From Planctobacterium marinum (lineage in GTDB: Bacteria > Pseudomonadota > Gammaproteobacteria > Enterobacterales > Alteromonadaceae), in assembly GCF_020687805.1 (NCBI RefSeq), contig NZ_JAJEWQ010000004.1, positions 523,141 to 561,131 on the forward strand: a stretch of 37,991 bases of DNA. The letters run 5' to 3'. The notes under the pieces were generated by a model. That model was given only the letters and a program-made list of their open reading frames with translations, ran no database searches and had not been told where the DNA came from. Within the stretch, counting starts at the first letter, position 1. Every line of letters begins with the position of its first letter. A program made the position numbers and the translations under genes. Below are positions 26,474-36,802 of this stretch, piece after piece.

Positions 26474-28858
26474 GTGTTCAAAAACATAACTTATGTTATC
26501 GGTTGCATGGTTGTACTGAGCGGGGCTGACGGCATTGCTCAGGATGCAGAGTTGGAACGCATTGAAGTGACTGCGCAAAAACGCATTCAGTCGGTCCAGC
26601 AAGTGCCCTTGTCTGTTTCTGCTGTGAATAATCGCACCTTAAACGCCTTTAAGATCGATCAGGCCAGCGAGATTGCCGGACAAATTGTTAACCTCAATGC
26701 CAATCGCTCCATATCCGGTGTTTACAATTATTTTATTCGGGGGGTCGGCACCGATGACTTTAACCTCTCTTCTATTCCCGCCGTTGGGCTTTATATCGAC
26801 GATGTCGCAATTCAAAATCCGGTTCTGGCAAACTTTAGCCTGTTGGACATAGAGCAGGTTGAAGTGCTTCGGGGACCACAAGTGGCGCTCTATGGCAAAA
26901 ACACTACCGGTGGCGCTATCAAGTACATTTCAGCCCGCCCGCAGGCCGGAGACAACCTGCAAGGCAAACTCCGGGTGAATCTGGGCAGTGACGCACTGCG
27001 GCAACTGACTTCGACCCTGGCAGCATCCCCGGATGACGATATCGGGTTTCGTTTAACGGCAGATACACTGCGTCAGGACGGCAGGCTTGATGCCAGCCAT
27101 GTGGGCAATGACACGCAGTTTCACAATACCGATCGGCAAGGTTTTAAAGCACAGGTGCGGTTTGATGTCACCGAGGACAGCCATTTTCAGGTGGCCTTGT
27201 ATGGTGGGCGGCAACAGCAAATTAGTGCGGTAAAAACCTTTATCACCGCCAGCGATGAAAGTGGCCTGATTGACCTGGACGCATACGATTTACAGAAAGT
27301 GACCAGTCAGCTGATCAACCCCAGAGACAATATCGAAGCCTATGGCGGCTACCTGCTTTATCGCCAGCAATTTCCGGGGGTTGAATTTAAGTCCACGACG
27401 TCCTTTGAGATTGCTGACAGTGAGCGCATGGATGACTGGGGAGCACAGGGGGCACCATCCGGGGTAGCGCAGGTGATTACCTATAACTCCACAGACACCC
27501 GTTCTTTTTCACAAGAATTTCAGTGGCTGTCACCGCTAAGTGCAACAGGACATTGGTTACTGGGCGTGCTCTCTACGCTGGAGCAGGGCGATATTTTACA
27601 AACTGCGTTCATCGACCCGGTAGGTCCTGGACGCCCGGATGATGCTATTGATGACGCAGGGCAGGGGCCCTTGTTTGATCGCGGCGCGCTGGTGAACAAT
27701 GATATTGTGTCATTGTCAGGGTATGGTCACCTGGAGCAGGCTATTGCGGAACAAACCCTGCTTGGCATCAGTGGTCGTTGGACCCTGCAGCGCCTGACAC
27801 CCACAGTGAACAGCGCCGGGATGTTGATGGATGCCGAAGACATGCCTTTTCCCCTGGGCTCTTTTGGTTGGTATAGCCTGGGGAATCCGTCGTTTGAAGT
27901 GCAACGGGATTATGCGGGATTTGCCGTGATTGATAATTTTTATCAGGCCAACCAGGGCATACCCGCGAACGCGGATATCAATCGCACATTTCGCGAGTGG
28001 GGTGGAAAGCTGTCACTGATGCACGATTACTGCGAAAACCTGCGCTTCTATGGTTATCTGGCCAAAGGTTATAAAATGGGTGCGGTTAACTCAAATCCTA
28101 CAACAGCCGCCTATACCGCTTTGCTGGACAGTGTGGTCTCACCGGAACGGGTTGTCACCGCAGAGCTGGGTCTCAAATCTGAATGGCTCAATGACCGATT
28201 GCGCTTTAACCTGTCTTTGTTTAACAACGACTGGCAAGATTATCAGTTTTTTCTGGTTTACAACCCCGGTAATCCTGCTGATTTGTTTGCTTCGCTGGTG
28301 AATTTGCCCGGGGCCAGAACGCGTGGCTTTGAGGCAGAGCTGAGCGCTTTGTTACCCTCAGATATTACCCTCAAAGCCGGACTGGCGTACGTCGATGCCA
28401 AAGTCACAGAAGCCGAACTGGATACCCGCGCGATTGCAGAACATCTGCAAAGCGGTTTTCAAAACTCAGTAGTGGTAGGGAATGCGCTACCCAACACGCC
28501 CCCCTGGACTGCCAGCATCCTGCTGCAACAGAGCCTGACCGGAGAATACGGCACGATGAACTGGCATCTGCACTACAATTTTACAGACGCCTACATTCAC
28601 GCGTTGGCGGGTAATCATTCTGAGGTTTGGCAGCACAACTTTTCTGAATCAGCAGTGCATTTACTGCACGGTGGGATCAGTTTTACGCCTGCCAGTTATC
28701 CCAGGGTGAATTTGTCTGTCTGGGGGCGCAACCTGACGGATGAGCAATATTGCAGCGAGCGCGCCACTATTCCTGGCACCAATGTGGATACCAACCGGCT
28801 TTGCGCCCAGGGCGCATTTCGCGAATTGGGTCTTGGCATCGAAGTGGTTTTTGAATGA
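26474..28858 (+). CDS. TonB-dependent outer-membrane receptor
   Basis: The chosen start is GTG 26474, with GGAGA about 11 bases upstream, giving 794 residues; an in-frame TTG at 26456 would add six residues before the signal peptide. The signal peptide ends near IAQ (about residue 23). The plug domain has ERIEVTAQKR, VPLSVSAV, PAVGLYIDDV and VEVLRGPQVALYGKNTTGG (about 129-147). The rest is a barrel with a typical aromatic end (LGIEVVFE). The plug resembles the broad class of alteromonad/sphingomonad receptors for siderophores or complex carbohydrates; the ligand is unknown. The stop overlaps the start of the hybrid kinase by 4 bases. Confidence 0.93.
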   Translation: MFKNITYVIGCMVVLSGADGIAQDAELERIEVTAQKRIQSVQQVPLSVSAVNNRTLNAFKIDQASEIAGQIVNLNANRSISGVYNYFIRGVGTDDFNLSSIPAVGLYIDDVAIQNPVLANFSLLDIEQVEVLRGPQVALYGKNTTGGAIKYISARPQAGDNLQGKLRVNLGSDALRQLTSTLAASPDDDIGFRLTADTLRQDGRLDASHVGNDTQFHNTDRQGFKAQVRFDVTEDSHFQVALYGGRQQQISAVKTFITASDESGLIDLDAYDLQKVTSQLINPRDNIEAYGGYLLYRQQFPGVEFKSTTSFEIADSERMDDWGAQGAPSGVAQVITYNSTDTRSFSQEFQWLSPLSATGHWLLGVLSTLEQGDILQTAFIDPVGPGRPDDAIDDAGQGPLFDRGALVNNDIVSLSGYGHLEQAIAEQTLLGISGRWTLQRLTPTVNSAGMLMDAEDMPFPLGSFGWYSLGNPSFEVQRDYAGFAVIDNFYQANQGIPANADINRTFREWGGKLSLMHDYCENLRFYGYLAKGYKMGAVNSNPTTAAYTALLDSVVSPERVVTAELGLKSEWLNDRLRFNLSLFNNDWQDYQFFLVYNPGNPADLFASLVNLPGARTRGFEAELSALLPSDITLKAGLAYVDAKVTEAELDTRAIAEHLQSGFQNSVVVGNALPNTPPWTASILLQQSLTGEYGTMNWHLHYNFTDAYIHALAGNHSEVWQHNFSESAVHLLHGGISFTPASYPRVNLSVWGRNLTDEQYCSERATIPGTNVDTNRLCAQGAFRELGLGIEVVFE

Positions 28859-31542
28859 GCCTGTTTACACCTGACAATGCCACCCGGATACAGCCGCTTG
28901 TTGCGGCAATATTGGTGTTTGTTGTTGGCTTGCTGTTGACCCTGGGTTACGCGATTAATGAGCAGCAAGCGATTACCGAGAAAAATATCACACAGTTGCA
29001 GAGACGCGCTGAGTTGCGTGCTGCCGACATCGAAGCCAGCCTAAAACGCGCCCTGTATCAGGTGGAGTCCATCGCTAACTTTTTTGCCAGTTCAGAATGG
29101 GTGAGTTTTAGCGAATTTGCCGGATTTGTTGAGCAAATTTATCCGGAATTTCCACAGGGACGCCGGGTTTCCATTCTGGCAAACGTCACTGACGAGCAGC
29201 TACCGCCATTGCTGCAAAAGCTCAGGAGTAACGAAACGGCGGAGTTTCGCGATTTTCAGCCGTTTAGTTTGCAAGGCGGACAGAAAGCCCCGCTCGTGGA
29301 AACCGCAAACAGCAGCATTACGTTTATTCAGTACACATACCCGGCCATTGCGCGGGATGACTTTGTCGGCCGCCAGATGACCGAAAACCTGCCTCTTGGG
29401 CCTTCGATTTTCCGCGCTATTCGCAACCGACACAATACCGTGATTGGTTTTTTTGAGCCATTGCAGGCCATCACCCAAAGTCCGTTTTTCGTGCATATTT
29501 CGCCAATAATGAGTAAACAAACGGACCATGAACAACAGGTGGCTGGCCTGGTGACTTCCAGTCAGTATCTGAACGATGTGTTTGAAACCACGGAAATGAA
29601 TATCGGACAAACCGCCTTTCGTTACGCGCTGGCTGATGCTCAGGGTAAGGTATATTATTTCCCTGAGGACAGCATTGAACAACAGGCTGCGCCGGTTTTG
29701 TTGTCATCGGACTATTACAGTGAATTCAGTCTGCAGGTTTTTGACCGCCACTGGACCCTTTACGTGATCCCCAATGAAAGTCCGCAGCAACAATTGTGGC
29801 AACAAGGCATTATCTTGTTAACCGGCACCTGCCTGGCAATTTTGCTTGCGAGCATCGTATACCTGAATCTGACGCTGCGCGTTCGTCTGGAGAAAAAGGT
29901 GGACGAAAAAACGCGAGATCTCAATGATGCCGTTGAAACCCTGCGTAAACAGCGACAGCAACTGCATCAACAGAACGAACAACTTGAACAGGCGGTCCAT
30001 GATGCCCAGGAGGCCGCACGGGCTAAGTCCAGTTTTCTGGCCAATATGAGCCATGAGATTCGGACTCCTTTAAACGGGGTAATTGGGCTGACCCAGTTAC
30101 TGCAAAATACCCACCTGGATGCGCAACAAACGGGCTTCTTAAGCAAAATGGAGTCGGCCGCCAGGCATTTGCTGATTGTTATCAACGATATTCTGGATTA
30201 TTCGAAAATTAGTGCCAATTCAATTGAGCTGGAGCAGATCCCGTTTTCTTTGATGAGCGTGCACGACTTTTTGCAGACTAATTTTGAACAAACTGCTCTG
30301 GATAAAGGGATCGACTTTTGTCTTGATATCGATCCGGATGTGCCACTGGATTTAATAGGGGATCTGGTCAGATTAAATCAGGTGCTACTCAACCTTTGCT
30401 CCAATGCCATTAAATTTACCAGTCAAGGCGGTGTCAGAGTGACAGTTACCGCGCAGGCAGCAACCAATCCAACCCTGAGTGAGGCGGTCGAACTGCAATT
30501 TGTCGTGGCAGATACCGGTATTGGCATGAGTCAGGAAACCATTAGCGGGCTGTTTACCGAGTTTTCTCAGGCTGATACCTCTACCACCAGAAAGTATGGC
30601 GGAACCGGATTGGGGCTGGTGATCAGTCAGCAATTGTGTCGACTGATGGGAGGGGATGTAACAGTAACCAGCCAGATAAATCAGGGCAGCCGCTTTGTGG
30701 CCAGTGTGCAGTTACTCAGAAATAATCGGGTAGTGTTAGCGGATGAGCGCGACTACAGCATGGCAGAACCCAAAACGATACTGGTGGTGGATGACAATGT
30801 TCTGGCGCTGAAAGAAGTGGCTGCCACCCTTACCAAAGGTGGCGCCAGAGTGCTGATTGCCAAAAGTGGCAAACAGGGATTAGCGCATTTTAAAAAGAGC
30901 GAAATTGATATCGTCATTACCGACTGGTGTATGCCGGAGATGGATGGCGAAGGATTTCTCAAAGCGGTACTGGCGCAGGGCTGGACGCCAAAAATTATAG
31001 TGATTACCGCGTATGATGTTGCGGTAGTAAAACAAAAAAGTGACGGTCTTAAGATCAGTACTGTACTGCAAAAACCTTGTCCGGCCAGCCAGCTGTTTGA
31101 CGCCATCACAACAACCTCAGGCGGTGATGAGTTACCTGCGAAACCGGTCTCTACAGAGCTGCACAATTTGCGAATTCTGGTGGCAGAAGATAATGCCATC
31201 AATCAGGTGGTGATCGAAAATATGCTGCAGAACGCCGGGGCAAAATGCCAAATAGTTTCTGATGGGGTTGAGTGCCTTGAAACCTTAAAACGCGATAGCG
31301 AATTTGATTTAATTCTCATGGATATTCAGATGCCGGTACTGGATGGTGTGGCTGCAACCCAGAAAATACGTGCAGATAACAATCCCGCTATCGCACAGCT
31401 ACCAATTATTGCGCTAACGGCCAACGTGATGAAAGATGACGTAGACCACTATATTGCCCATGGCATGAACTCTCATGTGGCAAAACCCATAGACGCAAAT
31501 ACCCTGTATCAGGTTATTCAACGCACTTTGGTCACTGCATAA
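28855..31542 (+). CDS. CHASE-domain hybrid histidine kinase with two receiver domains
   Basis: The protein has 895 residues. Membrane segments lie at about 14-34 and 315-337 and enclose a periplasmic CHASE-type sensor. A coiled coil (about 345-390) follows. The HisKA domain has H400 in FLANMSHEIRTPLNG; the ATPase domain has the N-box near N517 (LCSNAIKF), DTGIGM at 553 and GGTGLGL at 582-588. Receiver 1 has D690 (VITDWCMPEMDG) and receiver 2 has D823 (LMDIQMPVLDG). All catalytic residues are present. There is no HPt domain, so an external one is needed for a full relay; the HPt protein encoded at 25158-26339 is a nearby candidate. ATG overlaps the TonB-receptor stop (ATGA), so the two are translationally coupled. 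Confidence 0.95.
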   Translation: MSLFTPDNATRIQPLVAAILVFVVGLLLTLGYAINEQQAITEKNITQLQRRAELRAADIEASLKRALYQVESIANFFASSEWVSFSEFAGFVEQIYPEFPQGRRVSILANVTDEQLPPLLQKLRSNETAEFRDFQPFSLQGGQKAPLVETANSSITFIQYTYPAIARDDFVGRQMTENLPLGPSIFRAIRNRHNTVIGFFEPLQAITQSPFFVHISPIMSKQTDHEQQVAGLVTSSQYLNDVFETTEMNIGQTAFRYALADAQGKVYYFPEDSIEQQAAPVLLSSDYYSEFSLQVFDRHWTLYVIPNESPQQQLWQQGIILLTGTCLAILLASIVYLNLTLRVRLEKKVDEKTRDLNDAVETLRKQRQQLHQQNEQLEQAVHDAQEAARAKSSFLANMSHEIRTPLNGVIGLTQLLQNTHLDAQQTGFLSKMESAARHLLIVINDILDYSKISANSIELEQIPFSLMSVHDFLQTNFEQTALDKGIDFCLDIDPDVPLDLIGDLVRLNQVLLNLCSNAIKFTSQGGVRVTVTAQAATNPTLSEAVELQFVVADTGIGMSQETISGLFTEFSQADTSTTRKYGGTGLGLVISQQLCRLMGGDVTVTSQINQGSRFVASVQLLRNNRVVLADERDYSMAEPKTILVVDDNVLALKEVAATLTKGGARVLIAKSGKQGLAHFKKSEIDIVITDWCMPEMDGEGFLKAVLAQGWTPKIIVITAYDVAVVKQKSDGLKISTVLQKPCPASQLFDAITTTSGGDELPAKPVSTELHNLRILVAEDNAINQVVIENMLQNAGAKCQIVSDGVECLETLKRDSEFDLILMDIQMPVLDGVAATQKIRADNNPAIAQLPIIALTANVMKDDVDHYIAHGMNSHVAKPIDANTLYQVIQRTLVTA

Positions 31543-31583
31543 AGGGGCACCAGCTCACTGAGTGAATCCAGCACCCGGTATAG

Positions 31584-32726
31584 TCACACCACTAAATCAA
31601 TCTGCTGCAGGCTACCCACGGTGCCGTTATTGTTGATGAACAAACCGCTGGAACGCACTTTGGCCTGTAGTTGATTGTCTGCGTCTTTGATATCAAATGG
31701 ACTGGCTTGTTGACCTAAGTACAGGGCACCAATACCCAGTTCGCTGATATTGCTGAGTTGATCTTCGCCCAGGGCATTTTTTTGATAAAACTGAAGTCGG
31801 GAAAATACACTGTCACCGGCGTCAATAAAACCATTTTGATCTTCATCATACTGCGCCAGTTCAGCGAAGCCATTACCGGTTTTTGCACCAAACAACTCAC
31901 TGCCATCATCGATCAGGCTGTTGTTGTTACGATCCAGGGCCAGAAACCCAGACTGACCGGTGGCAAAATGAATAGTATCTTGCTGACCATCCTGATCCAG
32001 ATCGAACTGGTGAGTTCGCTGGCTTAGTGAAACGGATGCGCCCTGAAGATTGATAACCAGAGGATCAGTCAGTTCAATTTCACCTATTTTCATTTCCAGA
32101 CTGTTGGCCTGATAAAAGCTGCGTTGCGTAAATTGTTGTAATTCCAGTTGAATGGTCTCACCGGATTGCAGCGTGACTTCGCCGCTGGCAATAAACAAGG
32201 ACGACTCGTCTTCCTGATAGCTTTCCTGATATTGATAAATCAACTCTGCGGTGGAGCTTGTTGGCGGCCGTTGGTTGTTGCGACCATTACTTACAGACTG
32301 ATCCGGACTTTCTTGCTCTTCCTGCAAATGGTGCAGATGAATTTCCCGTCCGATAAAACTTTCCACAACGGATTTTAATTGCCAGATTTTGGCGTCCAAA
32401 TGACTGTCGCTGAGCTCATCTTCCTCAGGACGCAAGAAGGCTGTGAACCCCTGCGCGCGATTACCGGCTTGTTCTATCTGCGCCGCCAAAGCTCTTCCTC
32501 TTTGCGATAAATCAGTGACAGGCGATTGCGGCTTGTCATTTGCCGAAATACCTAAAGCTTGTTCAGAACGCTGAATATCTGTCCGCTCAGAAAGTAAAAC
32601 GGTGCGGGTTGCCGGGTCACCTTGCTGTTGTGCTGCGCGCTCCGCCAGCAGTGTTTCGCTTTTAGTGTAACGTTCACTGCGTTCATGCTGATGAGCGAAC
32701 TGGATTTGGGCACTTTGCACTTGCAT
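31584..32726 (-). CDS. Uncharacterised protein with EF-hand-like calcium-binding loops
   Basis: This 380-residue protein has no signal peptide. The N-terminal third is polar and Gln/Glu-rich, probably disordered or coiled. The C-terminal part has Asp/Asn-rich loops typical of calcium sites: DLDQDGQQD (242-250), DRNNNSLIDDGSE (265-277) and DEDQNGFIDAGD (294-305). Similar unnamed proteins occur in Shewanella, Vibrio and relatives. No function can be given. It is a single-gene unit, convergent with the hybrid kinase (41-base gap) and divergent from lptM. Confidence 0.8.
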   Translation of the reverse strand: MQVQSAQIQFAHQHERSERYTKSETLLAERAAQQQGDPATRTVLLSERTDIQRSEQALGISANDKPQSPVTDLSQRGRALAAQIEQAGNRAQGFTAFLRPEEDELSDSHLDAKIWQLKSVVESFIGREIHLHHLQEEQESPDQSVSNGRNNQRPPTSSTAELIYQYQESYQEDESSLFIASGEVTLQSGETIQLELQQFTQRSFYQANSLEMKIGEIELTDPLVINLQGASVSLSQRTHQFDLDQDGQQDTIHFATGQSGFLALDRNNNSLIDDGSELFGAKTGNGFAELAQYDEDQNGFIDAGDSVFSRLQFYQKNALGEDQLSNISELGIGALYLGQQASPFDIKDADNQLQAKVRSSGLFINNNGTVGSLQQIDLVV

Positions 32727-32909
32727 AAGATTTTTCGATACAGTGAAGTTTTGTTCCGGATTAGTTTTTAATCGGCACCCCAGGGGCCATTTTTATACAG
32801 TGTCAGAAAATTTTTTTATTTATGCGAGTTGGATATAAAGTTTTATTTGGAAATCGGCCAGGGCAATGAGAATATGGCCCTAATTATGATTTCCAGACTC
32901 AAAAATCAC

Positions 32910-33080
32910 ATGCGAAAGTGTTCTTTTATCCTCCTCATGCTCTGCCTGTTGACCGCCTGTGGCCAACGTGGCCCGCTATTTTTACCAGAAGAAGCCACCC
33001 AGAATCAGAGCGACAATGCCAATCCGCCTGTTCCTGCTGCTGCAAGTGAAGCCGCTGAGTCGGATCAACCCAAAGAGTAA
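32910..33080 (+). CDS. lptM: LptM (YifL-like) small lipoprotein
   Basis: This 56-residue lipoprotein (start ATG 32910; ATG 32886 is an alternative adding 8 residues) has a signal ending LLTAC (lipidated Cys17) and the family signature CGQRGPLFLP, then a low-complexity Pro/Ala/Glu tail. LptM helps the LptDE lipopolysaccharide translocon mature in E. coli. Its place directly before lysA/dapF is the conserved gammaproteobacterial location. Confidence 0.88.
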   Translation: MRKCSFILLMLCLLTACGQRGPLFLPEEATQNQSDNANPPVPAAASEAAESDQPKE

Positions 33081-33094
33081 CAACAGGGATTATT

Positions 33095-34345
33095 ATGGAT
33101 TTTTTTCAATATCAGAATGAGCAATTGTTTGCTGAAGAGTTGTCTGTTGCAGACATCGCTGCGCAATATGGTACGCCCTGTTATATTTATTCCCGCGCCA
33201 CCATAGAGCGCCACTGGCAGGCGTTTGATAAGGCGGCAGGCAAACAACCCCATTTGATCTGTTACGCGGTAAAAGCCAATTCCAATCTGGGGGTGTTGTC
33301 GGTGATGGCAAAACTGGGTTCCGGCTTTGACATTGTGTCCGGTGGTGAATTGCAAAGAGTCATTGCCGCGGGCGGCGATCCGAAAAACGTGGTGTTTTCC
33401 GGTGTGGGGAAAACGGAAGAAGAAATTCTGTTGGCCCTCAGGCACAATATTTATTGTTTCAACGTAGAATCACCTGCGGAATTGTCGCGCATTAATAAAG
33501 TCGCGGCAGAGCTGGATGTTAAAGCTCCGATATCCATTCGCGTTAACCCGGATGTAGACGCCAAAACTCACCCTTATATTTCCACCGGACTGAAAGCCAA
33601 TAAATTCGGCATTGAGCGCGAACAAGCCATTGCTATTTACCAGCAGGCGGCTGCAATGAGCCACCTGGAAGTCAAAGGTATTGATTGTCACATTGGCTCT
33701 CAGTTAACTGATCTGGCGCCCTTTGTGGATGCTCTGGACCGGTTACTGGCATTAATCGACGAACTTAAAGAAAAAGGCATTCACATCAGTCATCTGGATG
33801 TTGGTGGCGGTCTCGGTGTACCTTATCAGAATGAAACACCGCCGCACCCTAACGAATACGCCGCGGCATTAGCGCAGCGCTTGCAGGGCAGGGAAGAGCT
33901 AACCCTGGTATTTGAACCCGGTCGCGCCATTATGGCAAATGCCGGCATTCTGGTGACGAAAGTAGAATTTCTGAAATCCGGCGCAGAGAAGAATTTTGCG
34001 ATCGTAGATGCTGCCATGAATGATCTGATCCGACCGGCGCTGTACTCTGCCTGGATGAATATCATTCCGGTGGATAGCGGTTTGCAGCGGGAAAAGGCAG
34101 TATACGACGTGGTCGGTCCGATTTGCGAAACCGGTGACTTTCTGGGTAAAGAGCGGGAACTGGCTATTGCAGCAGACGATTTATTGGCGGTCAGAAGTGC
34201 CGGAGCCTATGGCTTTGTGATGGCTTCCAACTACAACACCCGCGCTCGTCCACCGGAGCTTATGGTGGATGGGGATACACTGCATTTGGTGCGCGAGCGG
34301 GAAACTTTACAAGAGTTGTGGAAACTGGAACGTAAACTCCCGTAA
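33095..34345 (+). CDS. lysA: Diaminopimelate decarboxylase
   Basis: This 416-residue PLP enzyme makes L-lysine from meso-diaminopimelate, the last step of the pathway. The PLP lysine is K60 (CYAVKANSN). Other motifs are SGGEL, HIGSQL, DVGGGLGVPY, FEPGRAI and GPICETGDFL, followed by AGAYGFVMASNYN. The ribosome site is AGGGA before ATG 33095. It sits 14 bases after lptM and 33 bases before dapF, forming a lysine/diaminopimelate pair. Confidence 0.97.
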   Translation: MDFFQYQNEQLFAEELSVADIAAQYGTPCYIYSRATIERHWQAFDKAAGKQPHLICYAVKANSNLGVLSVMAKLGSGFDIVSGGELQRVIAAGGDPKNVVFSGVGKTEEEILLALRHNIYCFNVESPAELSRINKVAAELDVKAPISIRVNPDVDAKTHPYISTGLKANKFGIEREQAIAIYQQAAAMSHLEVKGIDCHIGSQLTDLAPFVDALDRLLALIDELKEKGIHISHLDVGGGLGVPYQNETPPHPNEYAAALAQRLQGREELTLVFEPGRAIMANAGILVTKVEFLKSGAEKNFAIVDAAMNDLIRPALYSAWMNIIPVDSGLQREKAVYDVVGPICETGDFLGKERELAIAADDLLAVRSAGAYGFVMASNYNTRARPPELMVDGDTLHLVRERETLQELWKLERKLP

Positions 34346-34378
34346 TATAGACCTAATAGAAGTTTTCGAATTAATCAC

Positions 34379-35209
34379 ATGTTAGTGCAGTTTTCTAAAA
34401 TGCACGGTCTGGGTAATGATTTTATGGTTGTTGATAACCTCACCCAGAACGTATTCTTCTCAAAAGAGAAGATCGCACAATTGGCCGACCGGAATTTCGG
34501 TGTGGGCTTTGATCAGATGTTGCTGGTGGAGCCGCCCTACGATCCGGATCAGGATTTTCATTACCGCATTTTTAATGCGGATGGCTCCGAGGTAACACAA
34601 TGCGGTAATGGCGCCCGTTGTTTTGCCCGGTTTGTCAAAATGAAAGGCTTAATTAATCGCAACAAAATCTCGGTCAGTACCAAAAACGGTCGTATGGTAT
34701 TGTATCTGGAGAACGATGGCATGGTGACGGTCAATATGGGGCGACCCAATTTTGAACCGGCGGCGGTACCTATCAAAGCCAACAAACAGGAAAATATCTA
34801 CCTGATCCGGGCGGAGGAGCATACGGTGATGGCCGGCGCTGTTTCCATGGGTAATCCCCATTGTGTGATGGAGGTGGATAATGTTGACAGCGCACCGGTA
34901 GAATCCCTCGGCCCCTTACTGGAGACTCATGAACGCTTTCCGGAAGGGGTTAATGTGGGCTTTATGCAGATTGTTAACCGCAAGCATATTCGCCTTCGCG
35001 TATTTGAACGGGGTGTCGGTGAGACATTGGCCTGTGGCAGCGGCGCATGTGCTGCGGCGGTCATCGGACATCTGCAAGGTAAACTGGATGACAATGTCAG
35101 GGTGGACTTACCGGGTGGTTCCCTTAAAATACGTTGGCAGGGTAACGATACAATGATAAAAATGACAGGTGCCGCAGAACACGTTTTTGACGGCAGTATA
35201 GAAATATGA
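34379..35209 (+). CDS. dapF: Diaminopimelate epimerase
   Basis: This 276-residue enzyme converts LL- to meso-diaminopimelate for lysine and peptidoglycan. The two catalytic cysteines are C75 (TQCGNGARC) and C219 ([10 protein letters not shown]). The N-terminus [11 protein letters not shown] is typical; the family usually begins two residues later, so the GTG at 34385 could be the true start. It overlaps the DUF484 gene by 4 bases (ATGA). Confidence 0.97.
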   Translation: MLVQFSKMHGLGNDFMVVDNLTQNVFFSKEKIAQLADRNFGVGFDQMLLVEPPYDPDQDFHYRIFNADGSEVTQCGNGARCFARFVKMKGLINRNKISVSTKNGRMVLYLENDGMVTVNMGRPNFEPAAVPIKANKQENIYLIRAEEHTVMAGAVSMGNPHCVMEVDNVDSAPVESLGPLLETHERFPEGVNVGFMQIVNRKHIRLRVFERGVGETLACGSGACAAAVIGHLQGKLDDNVRVDLPGGSLKIRWQGNDTMIKMTGAAEHVFDGSIEI

Positions 35210-35886
35210 CTGACACTCCAAATAATACCGCCGAAATCAACACGCCTTCTGCTGACTGGTTAACACCGGAGTTGGTGAAAGACTACTTGCTGAATAATCC
35301 GGAATTCTTTATTCGTTATCCGCTACTGGCTGAAGAACTGACAATCCCCCATCAGAAAAAAGGCTCTGTTTCTCTGGTGGAGTTACAGGCAGAACAGCTG
35401 CGTGACAAAGTCACAGAGTTGCAAAAAAAGCTCACCGATCTGATGTCTGTGGCCCGTCAGAATGAAGCTATTTACCGTATCTACGCCGATCTGAATTTGC
35501 GTTTGTTTAATTGCAAACAGATAGCCGATATTCGCAATGCCTTACAAGACACCGTGTGTCAGCAACTCAAGTTAAGCGATGTGGTATTACATCTGGTGAC
35601 TGACAAAAGTGGCCTGACAGACAAAGACAGACAACTTATTCTGGACAAACGCCTGAGTAAGTCGGACTTTTTCTTTGGCCGTTTAACCCAGCAGGAAAAT
35701 CAGATTTTATTCTCTGCCAGTCAGCCGCAGTCTGTGGTGATTATGCGTTTGCGCCATGAAGATGAACTGGGTCTGCTGGTGATAGGCAGTGACAACGATG
35801 GTCACTTTAATCCGCAAATGGATACCTTGCTGATCACTCAGTTGCAGCAATTCCTCAGCCTTATTATCCCCACCGTACAGGATTGA
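35206..35886 (+). CDS. DUF484 family protein
   Basis: This 226-residue protein has the family N-terminal motif [20 protein letters not shown], then a helical segment (about 65-95) and a GAF-like C-terminal half (about 95-220). DUF484 genes lie between dapF and xerC in many gammaproteobacteria; the function is not well established. It overlaps dapF and ends 3 bases before xerC, so it is part of the same operon. Confidence 0.92.
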   Translation: MTDTPNNTAEINTPSADWLTPELVKDYLLNNPEFFIRYPLLAEELTIPHQKKGSVSLVELQAEQLRDKVTELQKKLTDLMSVARQNEAIYRIYADLNLRLFNCKQIADIRNALQDTVCQQLKLSDVVLHLVTDKSGLTDKDRQLILDKRLSKSDFFFGRLTQQENQILFSASQPQSVVIMRLRHEDELGLLVIGSDNDGHFNPQMDTLLITQLQQFLSLIIPTVQD

Positions 35887-35889
35887 GTT

Positions 35890-36792
35890 GTGTCAGTATC
35901 AGATGCGATGCTGACACCCATTACTGACTTTCTGGATTACCTGAAGTTTGAACGCAACTTATCTGCAAAAACCATAGAGAATTACCAAAGGCAGCTACTG
36001 GTGATAGCTGAAGGTATCAGCATTGAAGCCTGGCATCTGCTGACCGTGGCTCATGTGAAGCGAGTCCTGGCTCAGGCAAGGCGTCAGGATTTGTCACCTA
36101 AGAGTATTGCCCTGCGCTTATCTGCTTTGCGTAGCTTTTGCCGCTATCTGGTTACCCGGGGGGTGTTGACACAGAATCCCGCCAAGGCGGTGACGGCACC
36201 CAAGCAGGGGCGTCCTTTACCCAAACAACTGAACGTCGATGAAATGTCGCAATTGCTCAATATTGATGAAGAATCGGTACTGGCCGTGCGGGACAAAGCC
36301 ATGATGGAGCTATCCTATGGGTGTGGATTGCGACTTGCAGAATTAACCGATCTCAATCTGAATCATATTGAAGAGGGCATGCAGCAACTTCGGGTGCGTG
36401 GTAAAGGCAGTAAAGAACGCATTTTACCCGTGGGCAAAGTGGCCCGGCAAGCGCTTAAAGCCTGGTTGAAAGTGCGTGGACAACTGATCGGCGAAGACGA
36501 ACCTGCGGTGTTTGTCAGTATGCAAAACAAGCGCATATCATCCCGGCAAATTGCCAAGCGCATGAAACTCTGGGCGCAAAAACAGTCGTTGGATCAACAG
36601 GTACATCCGCACAAGTTACGCCATTCCTTCGCCACTCATATGCTGGAATCCAGCGGCGATTTACGGGCAGTTCAGGAGTTATTGGGGCATGCAAACTTGT
36701 CTACCACCCAGGTGTACACCCACCTGGATTTTCAGCACCTGAGCAAAATCTATGATACGGCTCATCCCAGAGCCAGAAAGCGAAAACCTTAG
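35890..36792 (+). CDS. xerC: Site-specific tyrosine recombinase XerC
   Basis: This 300-residue recombinase acts with XerD at dif sites to resolve chromosome dimers. It has an N-terminal SAM-like core-binding domain (about 10-100) and a catalytic domain with R148 (CGLRLAEL), K172 (GKGSKERI), H241/R244 (HPHKLRHSFATH), H267 (LLGHANLS) and the nucleophile Y276 (TQVYTHLDF). The start is GTG 35890; ATG 35908 is an alternative. Position after DUF484 and before yigB fixes it as XerC rather than an integron or phage integrase. Confidence 0.95.
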   Translation: MSVSDAMLTPITDFLDYLKFERNLSAKTIENYQRQLLVIAEGISIEAWHLLTVAHVKRVLAQARRQDLSPKSIALRLSALRSFCRYLVTRGVLTQNPAKAVTAPKQGRPLPKQLNVDEMSQLLNIDEESVLAVRDKAMMELSYGCGLRLAELTDLNLNHIEEGMQQLRVRGKGSKERILPVGKVARQALKAWLKVRGQLIGEDEPAVFVSMQNKRISSRQIAKRMKLWAQKQSLDQQVHPHKLRHSFATHMLESSGDLRAVQELLGHANLSTTQVYTHLDFQHLSKIYDTAHPRARKRKP

Positions 36793-36802
36793 AGCGAAAC
36801 CG

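Noticed and set aside
31555-31566. TCACTGAGTGA palindrome between the hybrid kinase and the EF-hand-type gene as a bidirectional terminator
   Set aside because: The stem is too short and there is no T run on either side.
35890-36792. Recombinase gene as a sign of a mobile element or integron
   Set aside because: Its place between DUF484 and yigB and its full-length sequence mark it as housekeeping xerC; no attachment site or cargo is seen.
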